Below are positions 26,445-36,067 of a stretch of 64,000 nucleotides of DNA, in pieces. This stretch comes from CAZQXD01 sp964597315. GTDB lineage: Bacteria; Pseudomonadota; Gammaproteobacteria; Competibacterales; Competibacteraceae. The translations under genes and the position numbers were made by a program. Location: the NCBI GenBank assembly GCA_964597315.1, contig CAZQXD010000020.1, positions 1-64,000 on the forward strand. Reading direction: 5' to 3'. The notes under the pieces were generated by a model, which saw only the letters and a program-made list of their open reading frames with translations, was not told where the DNA came from and searched no databases. Position 1 is the stretch's first letter. Each line of letters starts with the position of its first letter.

Positions 26445-28313
26445 TCAGGCCGGTTCCACGATCATCCGCCCGGTCATCTCCATATGCAGGGCGTGGCAGA
26501 ACCAGTTGCAATAATAGTATTGCACCCCCGGCTTGTCGGCGGTGAAGGTGACGGAGGAGGTCTGCTGGGGGCTGATCTCCATGCTCACCCCATGGTTGAC
26601 CATGCAGAAGCCGTGGGACACGTCCTCGATCTGGTCCAGATTGGTCACCACCACCGTCACCTGGTCCCCCTGTTTGACCCGGAACTCCGTCATGCCGTAT
26701 TGGGGCGCCACGGAGGTCATATACACCCGCACCTTGTTGCCGTCCCGGACCACCTTGTTGTCGGTTTCCAGGGTCACTCCGTCGGCCTTGGCCATGGCCA
26801 CGGTGTCGGCGAAGTAGGGATCGTCCCGCTCCCAGATCTTCCGGGTGCGGATCTGGTCCCGGCGCACCAGGATGCAGTCGTGGGGTTCGGCGAAGGTGGG
26901 ACCGTCGTGGACCAGTTTCATCTCGTCGCCGGAGATGTCGATCAGTTGGTCGTTCTCGGCGTGCAGAGGACCACATGGCAAGAACCGGTCCTTGGAGAAC
27001 TTGGATAGACAGACCAGCCATTGACCATCGGCATCTCGGGATTCGGTGAGGCTGGCGTGGTTATGGCCGGGCTGGTAATGCACATCCAGTTTCTGGCGGA
27101 TGTAGTTCACCTGCTCGCCGTTATAGGCTTTGATGGCGTCGTCCAGATTCCATTTGCAGACTTGGGAGTCGATGAACAGGGTGGTGTAGGCATTGCCCCG
27201 GCCATCGAAGGTGGTGTGCAAGGGACCCAGGCCCAGTTCCGGTTCGGCCACCACCGCCGAGCGAGGGTCGGCCCCCTCGAACAGAGCGTCCAGCTTGTCA
27301 ATGGCGATCATGGACACGGTGGGGGAGAGCTTGCCGTTGGCGATGAAAAACCGCCCGTCCGGGGAGGTATTCAGGCCATGGGGGTTCTTGGGCACCGGGA
27401 TATAGGCGGTCAGGTCGGAGCCATGGGTACCGTCCAACACCGGCGTCTTGGCATCGCCTAGGGTCTTGAACTTGCCCTCGGCCACGGCCTGCTCGATGCG
27501 GGGGATGTTGAACACCACCACCCAATCCCGTTCGTTACGCATGGTCTCGGCCAGGGTCATGCCGTTTTCGGAGTTGTAGCAGGTGGAGGCGGCGTATTTG
27601 CCCGTGTAGTCGGCATCGGTATTGTCCAGATTGCCGTCCACGATCACCTGCCAGGCCACCTCCATGGTTTCGGCGTCGATGGCGTTGAACATGGTCCGGT
27701 ATTGCAGGGGTTCGTCCATGCCGGCGCCGTTATTGGGCTGGGGAATGGGATACTCGGCGTTGGCGAAAACGTATTGGGTGTGGGGGACTTTTTGCAGCCG
27801 CAGGCCGTGAATGGCCTGGACGTTGGGAATCTGGGTGATTTTGTCGCACTTCATGATGTCCAGGCGGATGCGGGCCACCCGGGTGTTGGCCTTGTCGTTG
27901 ATGAACAGATATTTGCCGTCGTAGTGGCCATCGGTCATGGACACATGGGGGTGGTGGGCGTCGCCGTTGAGGTATTGGCCGTCGCCCTTGATCCGCTTGC
28001 TCTCGTCGGTCAGCCCCCAACCAGTGGCGCTACAGATATTAAATACCGGGATACGCATCAGCTCGCGCATGGAGGGGACGCCCAGCACTCGCACTTCCCC
28101 GGAGTGGCCGCCGCTCCAGAAACCGTAGTACTCATCCAGTTCCCCAGGTTCCACCATGGCCTTGTTGCCCTCGGCGGCCCGAGCCTGACGGGCGGCGCCC
28201 AGCAGGCCGCTGGTGCCCAGTCCCGTCCCTACCGCGCCGGCCGCCGCCGTGGCGCCCAGAAAGCCGCGCCGGGTCAAACCTTGGTGCTTATCGCTATTGT
28301 GTTCATCGCTCAT
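26445..28313 (-). CDS. nosZ: Nitrous-oxide reductase NosZ (Tat-exported, clade I type)
   Basis: The 622-residue enzyme reduces N2O to N2 in the periplasm as the last step of denitrification. The chosen ATG at 28313 has GGAGAG upstream and gives a Tat signal (LTRRGFLGATAAAGAVGTG, RR near 15). The CuZ-site His cluster is seen in DAHHPHVSMTDGHYDG near 117 and in NHASLTE and EPHDC farther on; the C-terminal cupredoxin domain has the complete CuA set in CNWFCHALHMEM near 600. Length and the Tat signal fit clade I. It is the second gene of the nosRZDFY operon under the FNR-type promoter. Confidence 0.97.
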   Translation of the reverse strand: MSDEHNSDKHQGLTRRGFLGATAAAGAVGTGLGTSGLLGAARQARAAEGNKAMVEPGELDEYYGFWSGGHSGEVRVLGVPSMRELMRIPVFNICSATGWGLTDESKRIKGDGQYLNGDAHHPHVSMTDGHYDGKYLFINDKANTRVARIRLDIMKCDKITQIPNVQAIHGLRLQKVPHTQYVFANAEYPIPQPNNGAGMDEPLQYRTMFNAIDAETMEVAWQVIVDGNLDNTDADYTGKYAASTCYNSENGMTLAETMRNERDWVVVFNIPRIEQAVAEGKFKTLGDAKTPVLDGTHGSDLTAYIPVPKNPHGLNTSPDGRFFIANGKLSPTVSMIAIDKLDALFEGADPRSAVVAEPELGLGPLHTTFDGRGNAYTTLFIDSQVCKWNLDDAIKAYNGEQVNYIRQKLDVHYQPGHNHASLTESRDADGQWLVCLSKFSKDRFLPCGPLHAENDQLIDISGDEMKLVHDGPTFAEPHDCILVRRDQIRTRKIWERDDPYFADTVAMAKADGVTLETDNKVVRDGNKVRVYMTSVAPQYGMTEFRVKQGDQVTVVVTNLDQIEDVSHGFCMVNHGVSMEISPQQTSSVTFTADKPGVQYYYCNWFCHALHMEMTGRMIVEPA

Positions 28314-28369
28314 GGCGTGTTCTCTCCGTTCACTCGTTGGCATCACAGTGACGGCCGGGTTCCCTGGCC

Positions 28370-30640
28370 TCAGGTCTTGGGTTCCACCTTGACCCCAATC
28401 TTGTCCAGCCCAGAAGTGGCGCCCAGGGCGTTTTCCATGCGCTTGACCGACTGGCGGGCGTAGACCGCTTTCTCGCGGCGCTTACGCCGCCCGATCATGG
28501 GTGGACATTTCTGGTCGTTCCAATAAGTCACCTGGCAGTCCAGGCAGTAATGGCATTCGTTGGCGTTGATAACCCCGCTGGGATGGATGGCCTGGACCTC
28601 GCACTCGTTGGCGCAAATCTGGCAGGGTGTGCCGCACTCTTTGTGGCGCTTGAGCCAGTCGAACAGGCGGATGCGGGCGGGGATGGCCAGGGCCGCCCCC
28701 AGGGGACACAGATAACGGCAATAGAATTTGCGCTGAAAGGCGGAAATCACCACCAGCCCGACTGCGTAGAATACAAAGCCCCACTCCCGCTGGAAGCGCA
28801 GGGTGATGGCGGTCTTGAAAGGCTCCACCTCGGCTAGCCGCTCGGCGTCGGCCATGGATTGCAGGGACACCCCGAACAGGGCCAGCAGGATCACGTATTT
28901 CAAAGCCCAGAGCCGTTCATGGACGAAGAACGGGAACTCGTACTGGCGAACCTTGAAGCGCCGGGCGATTTCATTGACCAGTTCCTGGAGGGCGCCGTAG
29001 GGGCACAGCCAGCCGCAGAACACCCCCCGACCCCAGAGCAACAGGGACACCGCCACGAAAGCCCAGAGAATGAACATCATGGGGTCGATCAGGAAAGTGT
29101 CCCATTTGAAGTCCCCCATGGCCGCGTTGACGAAGGTCAGCACATTGACCACCGAGAGCTGGGCCAGGGCGTACCAGCCGATAAAGAACAGGGTATAGAG
29201 CAGAAACCCATGGCGAACATAAAACAGCAGCCTGGGCCGCCGGGCCAGCCAGTCCTGGAAGACCAGGATCAGGGTAAGGACCACCAATCCCGCCACCAGC
29301 ACGGTGATGGAAAACACCCGCTCCCGCCAGACCATCACCCAGATGGGTTCCCGCTCCTCCTCGTCCGCCGCCGCCACCGCCGGGGCCTGGACGGTCGGGG
29401 CTTCGGCCTGGGTCGGCGGGGGTGGGGCAGGGCGCTCCACGAAGCGGTTCGGGAGTTGATAAGCGCCGGTAAAGCTGGTGAACACGCTGTCCAGCGGTCC
29501 GGTCTGGCGGCGCACCAGCAGTTCCAGTTGCCAGGACTCGGCGGGATTGAAGGCATAGTTGGGACGGACGATGAAAATAGCCATTTCCTTGAAACGGGGG
29601 ATGCCGTCGGCGTACACATCGCTGAGCCGGTGGTAGTCCAGGTCCCGGAAGGAAATAGCCTGGTTGTCCTGCTGTATCTGGATACGGTCGAAGATGCCGC
29701 CCCGCACATAGCCCGAGCCTTTAAAGGAATACGCGCCATTGGCCATGACGGCGATGGCGTGTTCATTGGGCTTGAGTTCCCCCATCAGCCAGTCGTACTG
29801 GGATCGGCCCAACAGATTGCGGCCGATGGTGGGCAGGTTCAGATAGGCGTAATACAGATCGATAAAGGTGTCGTCGGCTTGTTCCGGGGTGGCGGCGTCC
29901 ACGGTCTCGGCGTCCGTGCCTTGGAAAGCCTGGTCCACCTGGCCTCGGGTCAGGCGCAGATGGCCCACGGCGCCGCTGTCCGACAGCCCCGCCCAGGATC
30001 GTTCCTGAAAGTCTCCCGCCCGCAGCCTGGCCCGCTGTTGTTCCTGGGCCGGTGTGGAGCCGCCGCCCAGCAGCCCCCGGGACTGGGCCACCTTGCGGGC
30101 CGAGCGCATGATCACTTCGTTGACCACCATCACCGTTACCGTGGCCCCGGTGATGGCGTCCACATTCACATAGCCTTTCCGGGAACCGGCCCCCACCTTG
30201 ACCCGGTCGGTCACCGACTTACCGGCGTAACTGGCGGTGAAATTGTGGAGTTTCTGCTCGGGAATGCCCACCAGCAGAATCGGTTCGTGGTGTTCCAGCA
30301 CCCGGGCGCCGGTAATCAAGCCCTGGATATCTACCCCGATCAGTAGGTTGATGGGCTTGCCGGAGTAGGCGGGGATGGGCGCGACGTCATTGCTCTGAAA
30401 GATATAGCCCAATAACTCATCGCCCTGGTGGACTGTTGCCGCCGGGGGGACGCCTTCCAACTCCCCGAAACGGTCGGCCTGAGGGAACAAGTCCCGGACT
30501 TGGGGAAAACGGGCGTCGATACCGGCTCCCAGAGCCGACCAACAGCACAGCATCAATAGCAAAGCGAACAGTCGGCGGCAGATCTGACGGTGCATGGGCT
30601 GGCTTCGATCCGGTGACTGGAGATGAGGAAAAGGCGTCAT
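28370..30640 (-). CDS. nosR: Membrane-bound regulatory/electron transfer protein NosR
   Basis: The protein, 756 residues from ATG 30640 (ATG at 30595 gives a tighter signal peptide, HRQICRRLFALLLMLCCWSA), passes electrons to NosZ and is needed for its sustained activity. Order: signal segment, periplasmic FMN-binding domain with the flavinylation-type threonine in ITGATVTVM near 165, a Pro/Ala linker near 415, about six membrane helices with CGWLCPYG and CRYLCPLG motifs, and a cytoplasmic polyferredoxin (CGTPCQICANECE near 668, then CHYCLDCQ). All parts expected of NosR are present. It is the first gene of the nos operon. Confidence 0.95.
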   Translation of the reverse strand: MTPFPHLQSPDRSQPMHRQICRRLFALLLMLCCWSALGAGIDARFPQVRDLFPQADRFGELEGVPPAATVHQGDELLGYIFQSNDVAPIPAYSGKPINLLIGVDIQGLITGARVLEHHEPILLVGIPEQKLHNFTASYAGKSVTDRVKVGAGSRKGYVNVDAITGATVTVMVVNEVIMRSARKVAQSRGLLGGGSTPAQEQQRARLRAGDFQERSWAGLSDSGAVGHLRLTRGQVDQAFQGTDAETVDAATPEQADDTFIDLYYAYLNLPTIGRNLLGRSQYDWLMGELKPNEHAIAVMANGAYSFKGSGYVRGGIFDRIQIQQDNQAISFRDLDYHRLSDVYADGIPRFKEMAIFIVRPNYAFNPAESWQLELLVRRQTGPLDSVFTSFTGAYQLPNRFVERPAPPPPTQAEAPTVQAPAVAAADEEEREPIWVMVWRERVFSITVLVAGLVVLTLILVFQDWLARRPRLLFYVRHGFLLYTLFFIGWYALAQLSVVNVLTFVNAAMGDFKWDTFLIDPMMFILWAFVAVSLLLWGRGVFCGWLCPYGALQELVNEIARRFKVRQYEFPFFVHERLWALKYVILLALFGVSLQSMADAERLAEVEPFKTAITLRFQREWGFVFYAVGLVVISAFQRKFYCRYLCPLGAALAIPARIRLFDWLKRHKECGTPCQICANECEVQAIHPSGVINANECHYCLDCQVTYWNDQKCPPMIGRRKRREKAVYARQSVKRMENALGATSGLDKIGVKVEPKT

Positions 30641-30663
30641 GATCCGACGCCGCGTGATCGAAC

Positions 30664-30705
30664 AGATTAGGCTTGATGAGAGGGGTGGGCTTTGATCTCG
30701 ATCAA
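30664..30705 (-). promoter_or_regulatory. FNR/DNR-type promoter of the nos operon
   Basis: TTGATCTCGATCAA at 30692-30705 is an exact match to the TTGAT-N4-ATCAA box of FNR/ANR/DNR regulators. Reading toward nosR, TAATCT (30669-30664) lies where a -10 hexamer belongs if the box is centred at -41.5, giving a start near 30657. This is the layout of a class II FNR-activated promoter, so the operon should switch on under low oxygen or with NO through DNR. Confidence 0.82.
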
Positions 30706-30861
30706 GAATTTCCGTGTGGCGCTGTGAATTATTTCCAAGAGGGTAGAGCTGAAACCCACAACGGAGTAAAAAATGCTCAACGGTGGTATTCAGTTTTCTG
30801 ATCCTGTTTTACCCAGTACATACCCCGTCGGCGTCACTATTCGGCGCCACCCACGCAGGTT

Positions 30862-31614
30862 CTAACCCTGATCCCCGAAATCACAAGGCGCTCGGAATTC
30901 CTCCGGCACATCGGGCAGGCACTGGCCGCACAGGCGATTGCCGGGCACGGCGAAATCGATTTTTTTGGGGTAGGGCAGGTCCAGGCCGTCCATGATGGCC
31001 ACGAAGTCCGCCAGGGAGGTGGCGTTCTTGAGGCGGGGGTTGCGGGCCTGCTCCTGGGCGATGGTGGAAATAAACCGGCCCTCGTAGTCGTGGCCGGGAT
31101 AGACCAAGGTGTCGCCAGGTAGGCTGAACAGCTTGTCGTGAATACTGCGATACAGGGTGGCGGCGTCCCCGGATTGAAAATCGGTGCGCCCGCAGGCGTC
31201 GATCAACAGGGCGTCCCCGGAAAACACCATGGACTGGGCGCCATTGTCGATCAGATAGCAGTGATGGGTGTCCGTGTGACCGGGGGTGAACAGAGGCTGT
31301 AGCTGGAGGGTTCCTACCCTGAAGGTCTCTCCCTCCCGCACCCCAATGTCGGTGCAGGGTAGCCGGTCCAGCGCCGGGCCACAAATACGGCTGCCCGCCA
31401 GGGTCTTGAGTTTCAGGGCGCCGGTGAGATGATCGGCGTGAATATGGGTGTCCAGGGTGTAGGTCAGTGACAGGCCCAGGGAGCGCAGCACCTCTAGATC
31501 CCGCTCTGCGGTGTCGATCACCGGGTCGATAATGACCGATTCGCCGGTCTCGGGACAGGCCAGCAGATAACTGTAGGTGCAGGACACCGGTTCGAATAAT
31601 TGCCGGAAAATCAT
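30862..31614 (-). CDS. ETHE1-like persulfide dioxygenase (metallo-beta-lactamase fold)
   Basis: The 250-residue protein has the mononuclear iron site of ETHE1-type sulfur dioxygenases: THIHADH near 57-63, PGHTDTHHCY near 112, GDALLIDACGRTDFQSGD near 135-150 and VYPGHDY near 170. Such enzymes oxidise glutathione persulfide to sulfite in the cytosol. The C-terminal RLCGQCLPD segment is a common extension. Its ATG overlaps the end of the upstream acyl-CoA synthetase/GNAT gene as ATGA, so the two are translated together. A glyoxalase II role is less likely because the GRTDFQSG motif is present. Confidence 0.88.
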   Translation of the reverse strand: MIFRQLFEPVSCTYSYLLACPETGESVIIDPVIDTAERDLEVLRSLGLSLTYTLDTHIHADHLTGALKLKTLAGSRICGPALDRLPCTDIGVREGETFRVGTLQLQPLFTPGHTDTHHCYLIDNGAQSMVFSGDALLIDACGRTDFQSGDAATLYRSIHDKLFSLPGDTLVYPGHDYEGRFISTIAQEQARNPRLKNATSLADFVAIMDGLDLPYPKKIDFAVPGNRLCGQCLPDVPEEFRAPCDFGDQG

Positions 31615-34256
31615 AACGCCTCCTCGTTGAGCTTTAGGCTGACGTGCAGCACGGTGGGATCGTCCACGGTGGTTTTGACCGCAAACCCCAAGGCCCGGTT
31701 GAGTTTAAGCATGGATCGGTTCTCCCGCAGCACTTCCCCGAACAGTTCCTTGATGCCGACGTCCTGGGCGTAATCAATGATCCGCCGCATGAGCATCGGT
31801 CCCAGGCCCAAGCCGGTCATCTTGCGATCAACGATGATGGCGTACTCGGCTGTCTCCAGGTCCGGGTCGGCGGTCATGCGCACTACGCCCCAGATGGCCG
31901 CCTCGCCGGGAATGCCCGGGTCGGTTATCACCAGGGCCATCTCCCGGGCATAATCGATCTGGGTGAGTCGAGCCGCCATATCATGGGACAGTTCGCGAAT
32001 GGGCTGGAAGAAGCGCAGCCGCAAGTCCTCGGCGGGCACCCGCCGCACCATGGCCCGCAAGGGAGGTTCGTCCTCGGGCAGAATGGGCCGTAGCAGCAGT
32101 TCCCGGCCATCGGGCAGGTTGAGGGACTCCTCCAGTTCCTTGGGGTAGGGCCGGATGGCCAGCCGGGTAGTAGCGTTCCCCGCTAGGCAGGGGGCGACCC
32201 GGATTACCCCGTCCAGGGCCAGCACCCCGTTTCCGTCCACCCACAAGGGGTTGATATCCAGTTCCACCAGCTCTCCTAGCTCCACCACCATCTGAGAGAC
32301 TTTCAGCAAGGTCAGGGCGATGCCGTCCAAGTGGGCTTGGCGGGCCGAGCCGCCACTCAGCCGCGACCAGATCCGAGTGCGGGACATGAGATCCCGGGCC
32401 AGGTGTTTGTTCAGGGGGGGCAGGGCATAGGCCATGTCGGCGATGACCTCGGTCTCGGTGCCCCCGTGGCCGAAGCGCAGCACCGGCCCGAACTGGCGAC
32501 TGGTTAGCACCCCCACGGTCAGCTCGTAGGCTCCGCCCCTGGACAGCAGCGGCTGCACCATAAAGCCCTCCAGCACCGCCTCCGGGACCCGTTCCCGGAC
32601 CCGTTCTAACATGGCGGCGGCGGCGGCGCGCACCGGTTCGGCGCCGTGCAGGCCGAAGGCCACTCCACCCACGTCGGATTTATGAATGATGTGGGCGGAG
32701 AGGATCTTCAGGGCCACCTCGACCCCCAGTTCGGCGGCCAGCTCGGCCGCCCCGTCGGGGTTGGCGGCGATTCGAGTTGCCACCACCGGGATGGCGTAGG
32801 CGTCCAGCAGTTGCAGGGTTTCATACTCGTTGAGCTGGCCGCAGCCCGCCTCCAGGGCGCGCCGGATAATAGCTTGGGCGCGCCCGGTGTCGACGCTGAA
32901 TTCGGTGGGCCGGGACGGCGGCGTTTCCATCAGCAACACTTGGTTGCGCTGGTATTGGGTCATGCGGGCAAACATCTGTACCGCATCCCCAGGGGTCGGG
33001 TAGCTGGGGATGCGGTGTTCCTGAAAAATTCGCCCCACCTGGCGGGCGCTGGCCGCGCCGATCCAGCAAGCCAGCACCGGCCTTTGGCTGTCGGCGGCGA
33101 TCTGGGCCACCGCCCGGGCGCTGTCTTGATCCCGGGACAGGCCGGTGGGGGCGTTGAATACCAGAACGCCGTCGATGCCCGGAGCGGACAGCAAGACCTG
33201 CAAGGCCCAGCGGTAGCTCTCCGGTTCGGCCCTGTCCCCCAGATCCAGGGGGTTATCAATGGCGAAGCCAGGCGGCGCGATGGTGGCCAGTGCCTGGCGG
33301 GTGGTTTCCTCCAACTCCGCCAGGGCGCAGCCCTCCTGAAACAATAGATCCCGGACCAACAGGGCGATGGAGCGGCTGTTGCCGAGGATGGCCAGGCGAT
33401 GGTTATTAATGGGCTTGAGAGTGGCCATGGCCTCCACGGCATTGAACAGATGTTCGATGCGGTTGACCCGGAGCAGCCCGGCGCGGCGAAAGGCGGCGTC
33501 GTAAAGGGCGTCCTCCACCCGATTTTCTCCGAAATCATGGGGTTTGAGCACCACCACCGGCTTGAGGCGGGCGGCGATGCGGGCGGCGGACATCATTTTG
33601 CGGGCTTTGCGGATCTCCTCTAGATGCAGCAGGATCGCCCGGGTGGCTACGTCCTGGGCCAGAAAGTCCAACATGTCCCCGAAATCCACGTCCAGCTTCT
33701 CTCCTAGGGACACGGCCTTGGAAAAGCCGATGCCTCGGCTGGTGCCGAACTCCAGCACCGCCCGCATCACCGCGTCAGACTGGGTAACCAAGCCGATATG
33801 GCCGGGGCTGACCGAGCTGAGGCTGTAGTTGGCGCTGACGCCGGTGCGGGGATCGGCCACGCCGAAACCGTCTGGGCCGACGATCCGCAGAGTATGGGGG
33901 CGGGCGGCGTCCAGAATGGCCAGGGCCAGGGCCGGGTCGCCGAGGGTCTGGTCGGTGAGCAGCACCGCAGCCCGGACACCCCGGGCGCCAAGCTGGCGGA
34001 TCAACTCCGGGGCTTCGGCCAGGGGCCGGGTAATCACCGCCAACTCCGGGTCCAGGGGTAGGGCGGCCACGTCCGGGTAGGTGAGTACGCCCTGTAGAGC
34101 CTGACGGCTCGGGTCCACCGGCATAACCGGTCCCTGGAAACCGGTCGACACCAGGTTGCGAACCAGACAGGCGTCCAGCGCCAAGTTGCCGGCGCCGCCG
34201 CCCACCACGGCGATGGAGGCGGGTTTGAACAGGTATTGCAGGTTGCGAACGGTCAT
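31611..34256 (-). CDS. ADP-forming acyl-CoA synthetase fused to a GNAT acetyltransferase
   Basis: The 881-residue protein has the layout of the Pat/YfiQ family: N-terminal CoA-binding domain (MTVRNLQYLFKPASIAVVGG), a succinyl-CoA-ligase-like middle part, an ATP-grasp domain (VALKILSAHIIHKSDVGGV near 535), and a C-terminal GNAT domain (LRLRFFQPIREL to LGLGPMLMRRIIDYAQ, residues about 720-881). Members acetylate lysines of acetyl-CoA synthetase and other enzymes, usually with the ligase part acting only as an acetyl-CoA sensor. Whether ligase activity is kept cannot be read with confidence from motifs here. It is co-translated with the persulfide dioxygenase and divergent from the acyl carrier protein gene. 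Confidence 0.9.
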   Translation of the reverse strand: MTVRNLQYLFKPASIAVVGGGAGNLALDACLVRNLVSTGFQGPVMPVDPSRQALQGVLTYPDVAALPLDPELAVITRPLAEAPELIRQLGARGVRAAVLLTDQTLGDPALALAILDAARPHTLRIVGPDGFGVADPRTGVSANYSLSSVSPGHIGLVTQSDAVMRAVLEFGTSRGIGFSKAVSLGEKLDVDFGDMLDFLAQDVATRAILLHLEEIRKARKMMSAARIAARLKPVVVLKPHDFGENRVEDALYDAAFRRAGLLRVNRIEHLFNAVEAMATLKPINNHRLAILGNSRSIALLVRDLLFQEGCALAELEETTRQALATIAPPGFAIDNPLDLGDRAEPESYRWALQVLLSAPGIDGVLVFNAPTGLSRDQDSARAVAQIAADSQRPVLACWIGAASARQVGRIFQEHRIPSYPTPGDAVQMFARMTQYQRNQVLLMETPPSRPTEFSVDTGRAQAIIRRALEAGCGQLNEYETLQLLDAYAIPVVATRIAANPDGAAELAAELGVEVALKILSAHIIHKSDVGGVAFGLHGAEPVRAAAAAMLERVRERVPEAVLEGFMVQPLLSRGGAYELTVGVLTSRQFGPVLRFGHGGTETEVIADMAYALPPLNKHLARDLMSRTRIWSRLSGGSARQAHLDGIALTLLKVSQMVVELGELVELDINPLWVDGNGVLALDGVIRVAPCLAGNATTRLAIRPYPKELEESLNLPDGRELLLRPILPEDEPPLRAMVRRVPAEDLRLRFFQPIRELSHDMAARLTQIDYAREMALVITDPGIPGEAAIWGVVRMTADPDLETAEYAIIVDRKMTGLGLGPMLMRRIIDYAQDVGIKELFGEVLRENRSMLKLNRALGFAVKTTVDDPTVLHVSLKLNEEAL

Positions 34257-34528
34257 TGCGGCACCTTATACGCCCTCACCGAGGTCGAGTTCGTGGGTTT
34301 AACGCCGACGCAGCCCAGTGTAGCGCTGCTCCAAAGACAGTCTTTGATGCTCGTCAATCGCCACGTCGGCGCGTGCGGCTGTGACAGGAGTCGGCTGATA
34401 CCGCACGGGTAGACAGGGTGATGGCGAGCATGCCTAAATATAGGCTGTTTGCTGCGTTGCAACAATTGTATCGTTTATTTGTCTATACTGGTGACCGGCT
34501 GTTTGGCCGTTAAACCGAGGCTTTGATT

Positions 34529-34780
34529 ATGAACAAAAATATTGTGCGGGAGACCGTGTTCCGGCTGTTGCGGGAGGTGGCGCCTGACGCCGATACCGCG
34601 ACTCTAGAGCCGAATAAGAGCTTTCATGACCAGTTCGAGTTCGACTCCATTGATTTTCTACGACTGATGATGGGTTTAGAGCGGGAACTCAAGGTCACCA
34701 TTTTCGACTTTGACTATCCAAAATTATCGACGCTCAACGGCTGTGAGTGTTATCTGAGCGAGCGGCTGGCCGGTGCCTGA
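34529..34780 (+). CDS. Standalone acyl carrier protein
   Basis: The 83-residue acidic protein has the carrier motif FEFDSIDFLRLM with the phosphopantetheine-accepting Ser near residue 40, and matches carrier proteins in length. The ATG at 34529 has GAGG nine bases upstream; a TTG two codons earlier is a less likely start. It is not next to fatty acid synthesis genes, so it is not the housekeeping AcpP. Its partner is not evident; the neighbouring acyl-CoA synthetase/GNAT gene is divergent across 272 bp. A link to the NRPS line 21 kb away is possible but unsupported. Confidence 0.85.
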   Translation: MNKNIVRETVFRLLREVAPDADTATLEPNKSFHDQFEFDSIDFLRLMMGLERELKVTIFDFDYPKLSTLNGCECYLSERLAGA

Positions 34781-34957
34781 GCCGGTTGGCATTTCCCGTC
34801 CGCCTTACCTTCTGCTAGTAACGGCCCGGGGCCGGAAAATCTAAACTTTCGTCCCCGAGCCGACCCCTGCCCCCCCTGTCGCTATGCCCACCCTGGCGTT
34901 TTTGTTCTAGAGTTTGATTCGATGCCCTACAGACCATCGGATTCGAGAGGACGGACC

Positions 34958-36067
34958 ATGTGGCACATTCATCACACCCGTTTAGGATTCCGTTCGCCCC
35001 TGGTGGTGTTCAGCCTGGTAACCACCGCCGCCCTGGTCGCCTGCGCCCCGCCCGCCGCCGAATCCGACCCCGAACCCCGCCCGGTGCGGTCCGAGGTGAT
35101 GACCGCCCAGGCCCTGGAGATCACTGACCGCTACGCCGGCGCGGTCCAATCCCGCTACGAAACCCCGCTAGCCTTCCGGGTGGGGGGCAAGATCAGCGAG
35201 CGGCTGGTAGAGGTGGGCAGCCAGGTGGCGGCCGGGGAGGTGCTGATGCGCCTGGACCCTCAGGACTTGAAGCTGGGCGAACAAAGCCTGCGCGCTCAGT
35301 TGGACGCCGCCCAGGCCGATTTGGCGCGAGCCCGGAGTGAGCTGGATCGTTACCGTGACCTGCTGGGCAAGCGGCTGGTCAGCCAGAGCGAGTTCGACCA
35401 GCGCAAGAATGCTTTCGACACCGCCCAGGCCCGGGTCGAGCAGACCCAGGCGCAGTTGGAAGAGCGCATTCGCCAGGCCGGCTACAGCGAACTGATCGCC
35501 GACCAGACGGGGCTGATTACCGAGATGCAGGTGGAAGTCGGTCAAGTGGTCACCGCCGGTCAGCCGGTGCTGAAGTTGGCCCTGCCCCAAGAGAAAGAGA
35601 TCGCCATCGACGTGCCCGAGAATCGCCTGGGGGATTTCCAAGTGAAGCAGCCGGTGGCTATCACCCTATGGGCGTTGCCCGAGGCCCGCTACCGGGGTCA
35701 GGTCCGGGAGATTGCCCCGGTGGCCGACCCGGTCACCCGTACCTTCGCCGTCAAAGTCACGGTGCTGGACCCAGACCCGGCCATGCAACTGGGTATGACC
35801 GCCAGCGTGATCCTGCGCCAGACCATCGCAGAGGCCGGTATCCGCCTGCCCCTGTCGGCCCTGTTCGAGGACAATGGCCGACCGGGGGTGTGGGTGGTGG
35901 ACCCCGAGACCCTGACCGTGGCCCTGCTGCCTGTGACCTTGGGGGCGTTCCTGGATAACCAGGTGGCCATCGAATCCGGTCTCCAGGAGGGCCAGCGGGT
36001 GGTGACCGCCGGGGCGCATAAGCTCTACCAGGGCCAGCGGGTCCGGCTGCTGGAGGACGCCCGGTAA
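34958..36067 (+). CDS. RND efflux periplasmic adaptor (membrane fusion) lipoprotein
   Basis: From ATG 34958 (GAGAGGA seven bases upstream) the 369-residue protein has a lipoprotein signal ending at the LVAC lipobox near residue 29. It then shows the adaptor layout: barrel-sandwich hybrid halves (RYETPLAFRVGGKI, GLITEMQVEVGQVV) around a coiled-coil hairpin (residues about 100-170, rich in Ala, Gln and Arg), a beta-barrel, and a membrane-proximal domain ending GAHKLYQGQRVRLLED. It bridges the RND pump to an outer membrane channel. The stop overlaps the permease start as TAATG. No TolC-type gene is in the window. Confidence 0.93.
   Translation: MWHIHHTRLGFRSPLVVFSLVTTAALVACAPPAAESDPEPRPVRSEVMTAQALEITDRYAGAVQSRYETPLAFRVGGKISERLVEVGSQVAAGEVLMRLDPQDLKLGEQSLRAQLDAAQADLARARSELDRYRDLLGKRLVSQSEFDQRKNAFDTAQARVEQTQAQLEERIRQAGYSELIADQTGLITEMQVEVGQVVTAGQPVLKLALPQEKEIAIDVPENRLGDFQVKQPVAITLWALPEARYRGQVREIAPVADPVTRTFAVKVTVLDPDPAMQLGMTASVILRQTIAEAGIRLPLSALFEDNGRPGVWVVDPETLTVALLPVTLGAFLDNQVAIESGLQEGQRVVTAGAHKLYQGQRVRLLEDAR

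Noticed and set aside
28859..30346. 495-codon plus-strand frame across nosR
   Set aside because: NosR on the other strand has complete domain and Cys motifs; this frame has no family text.
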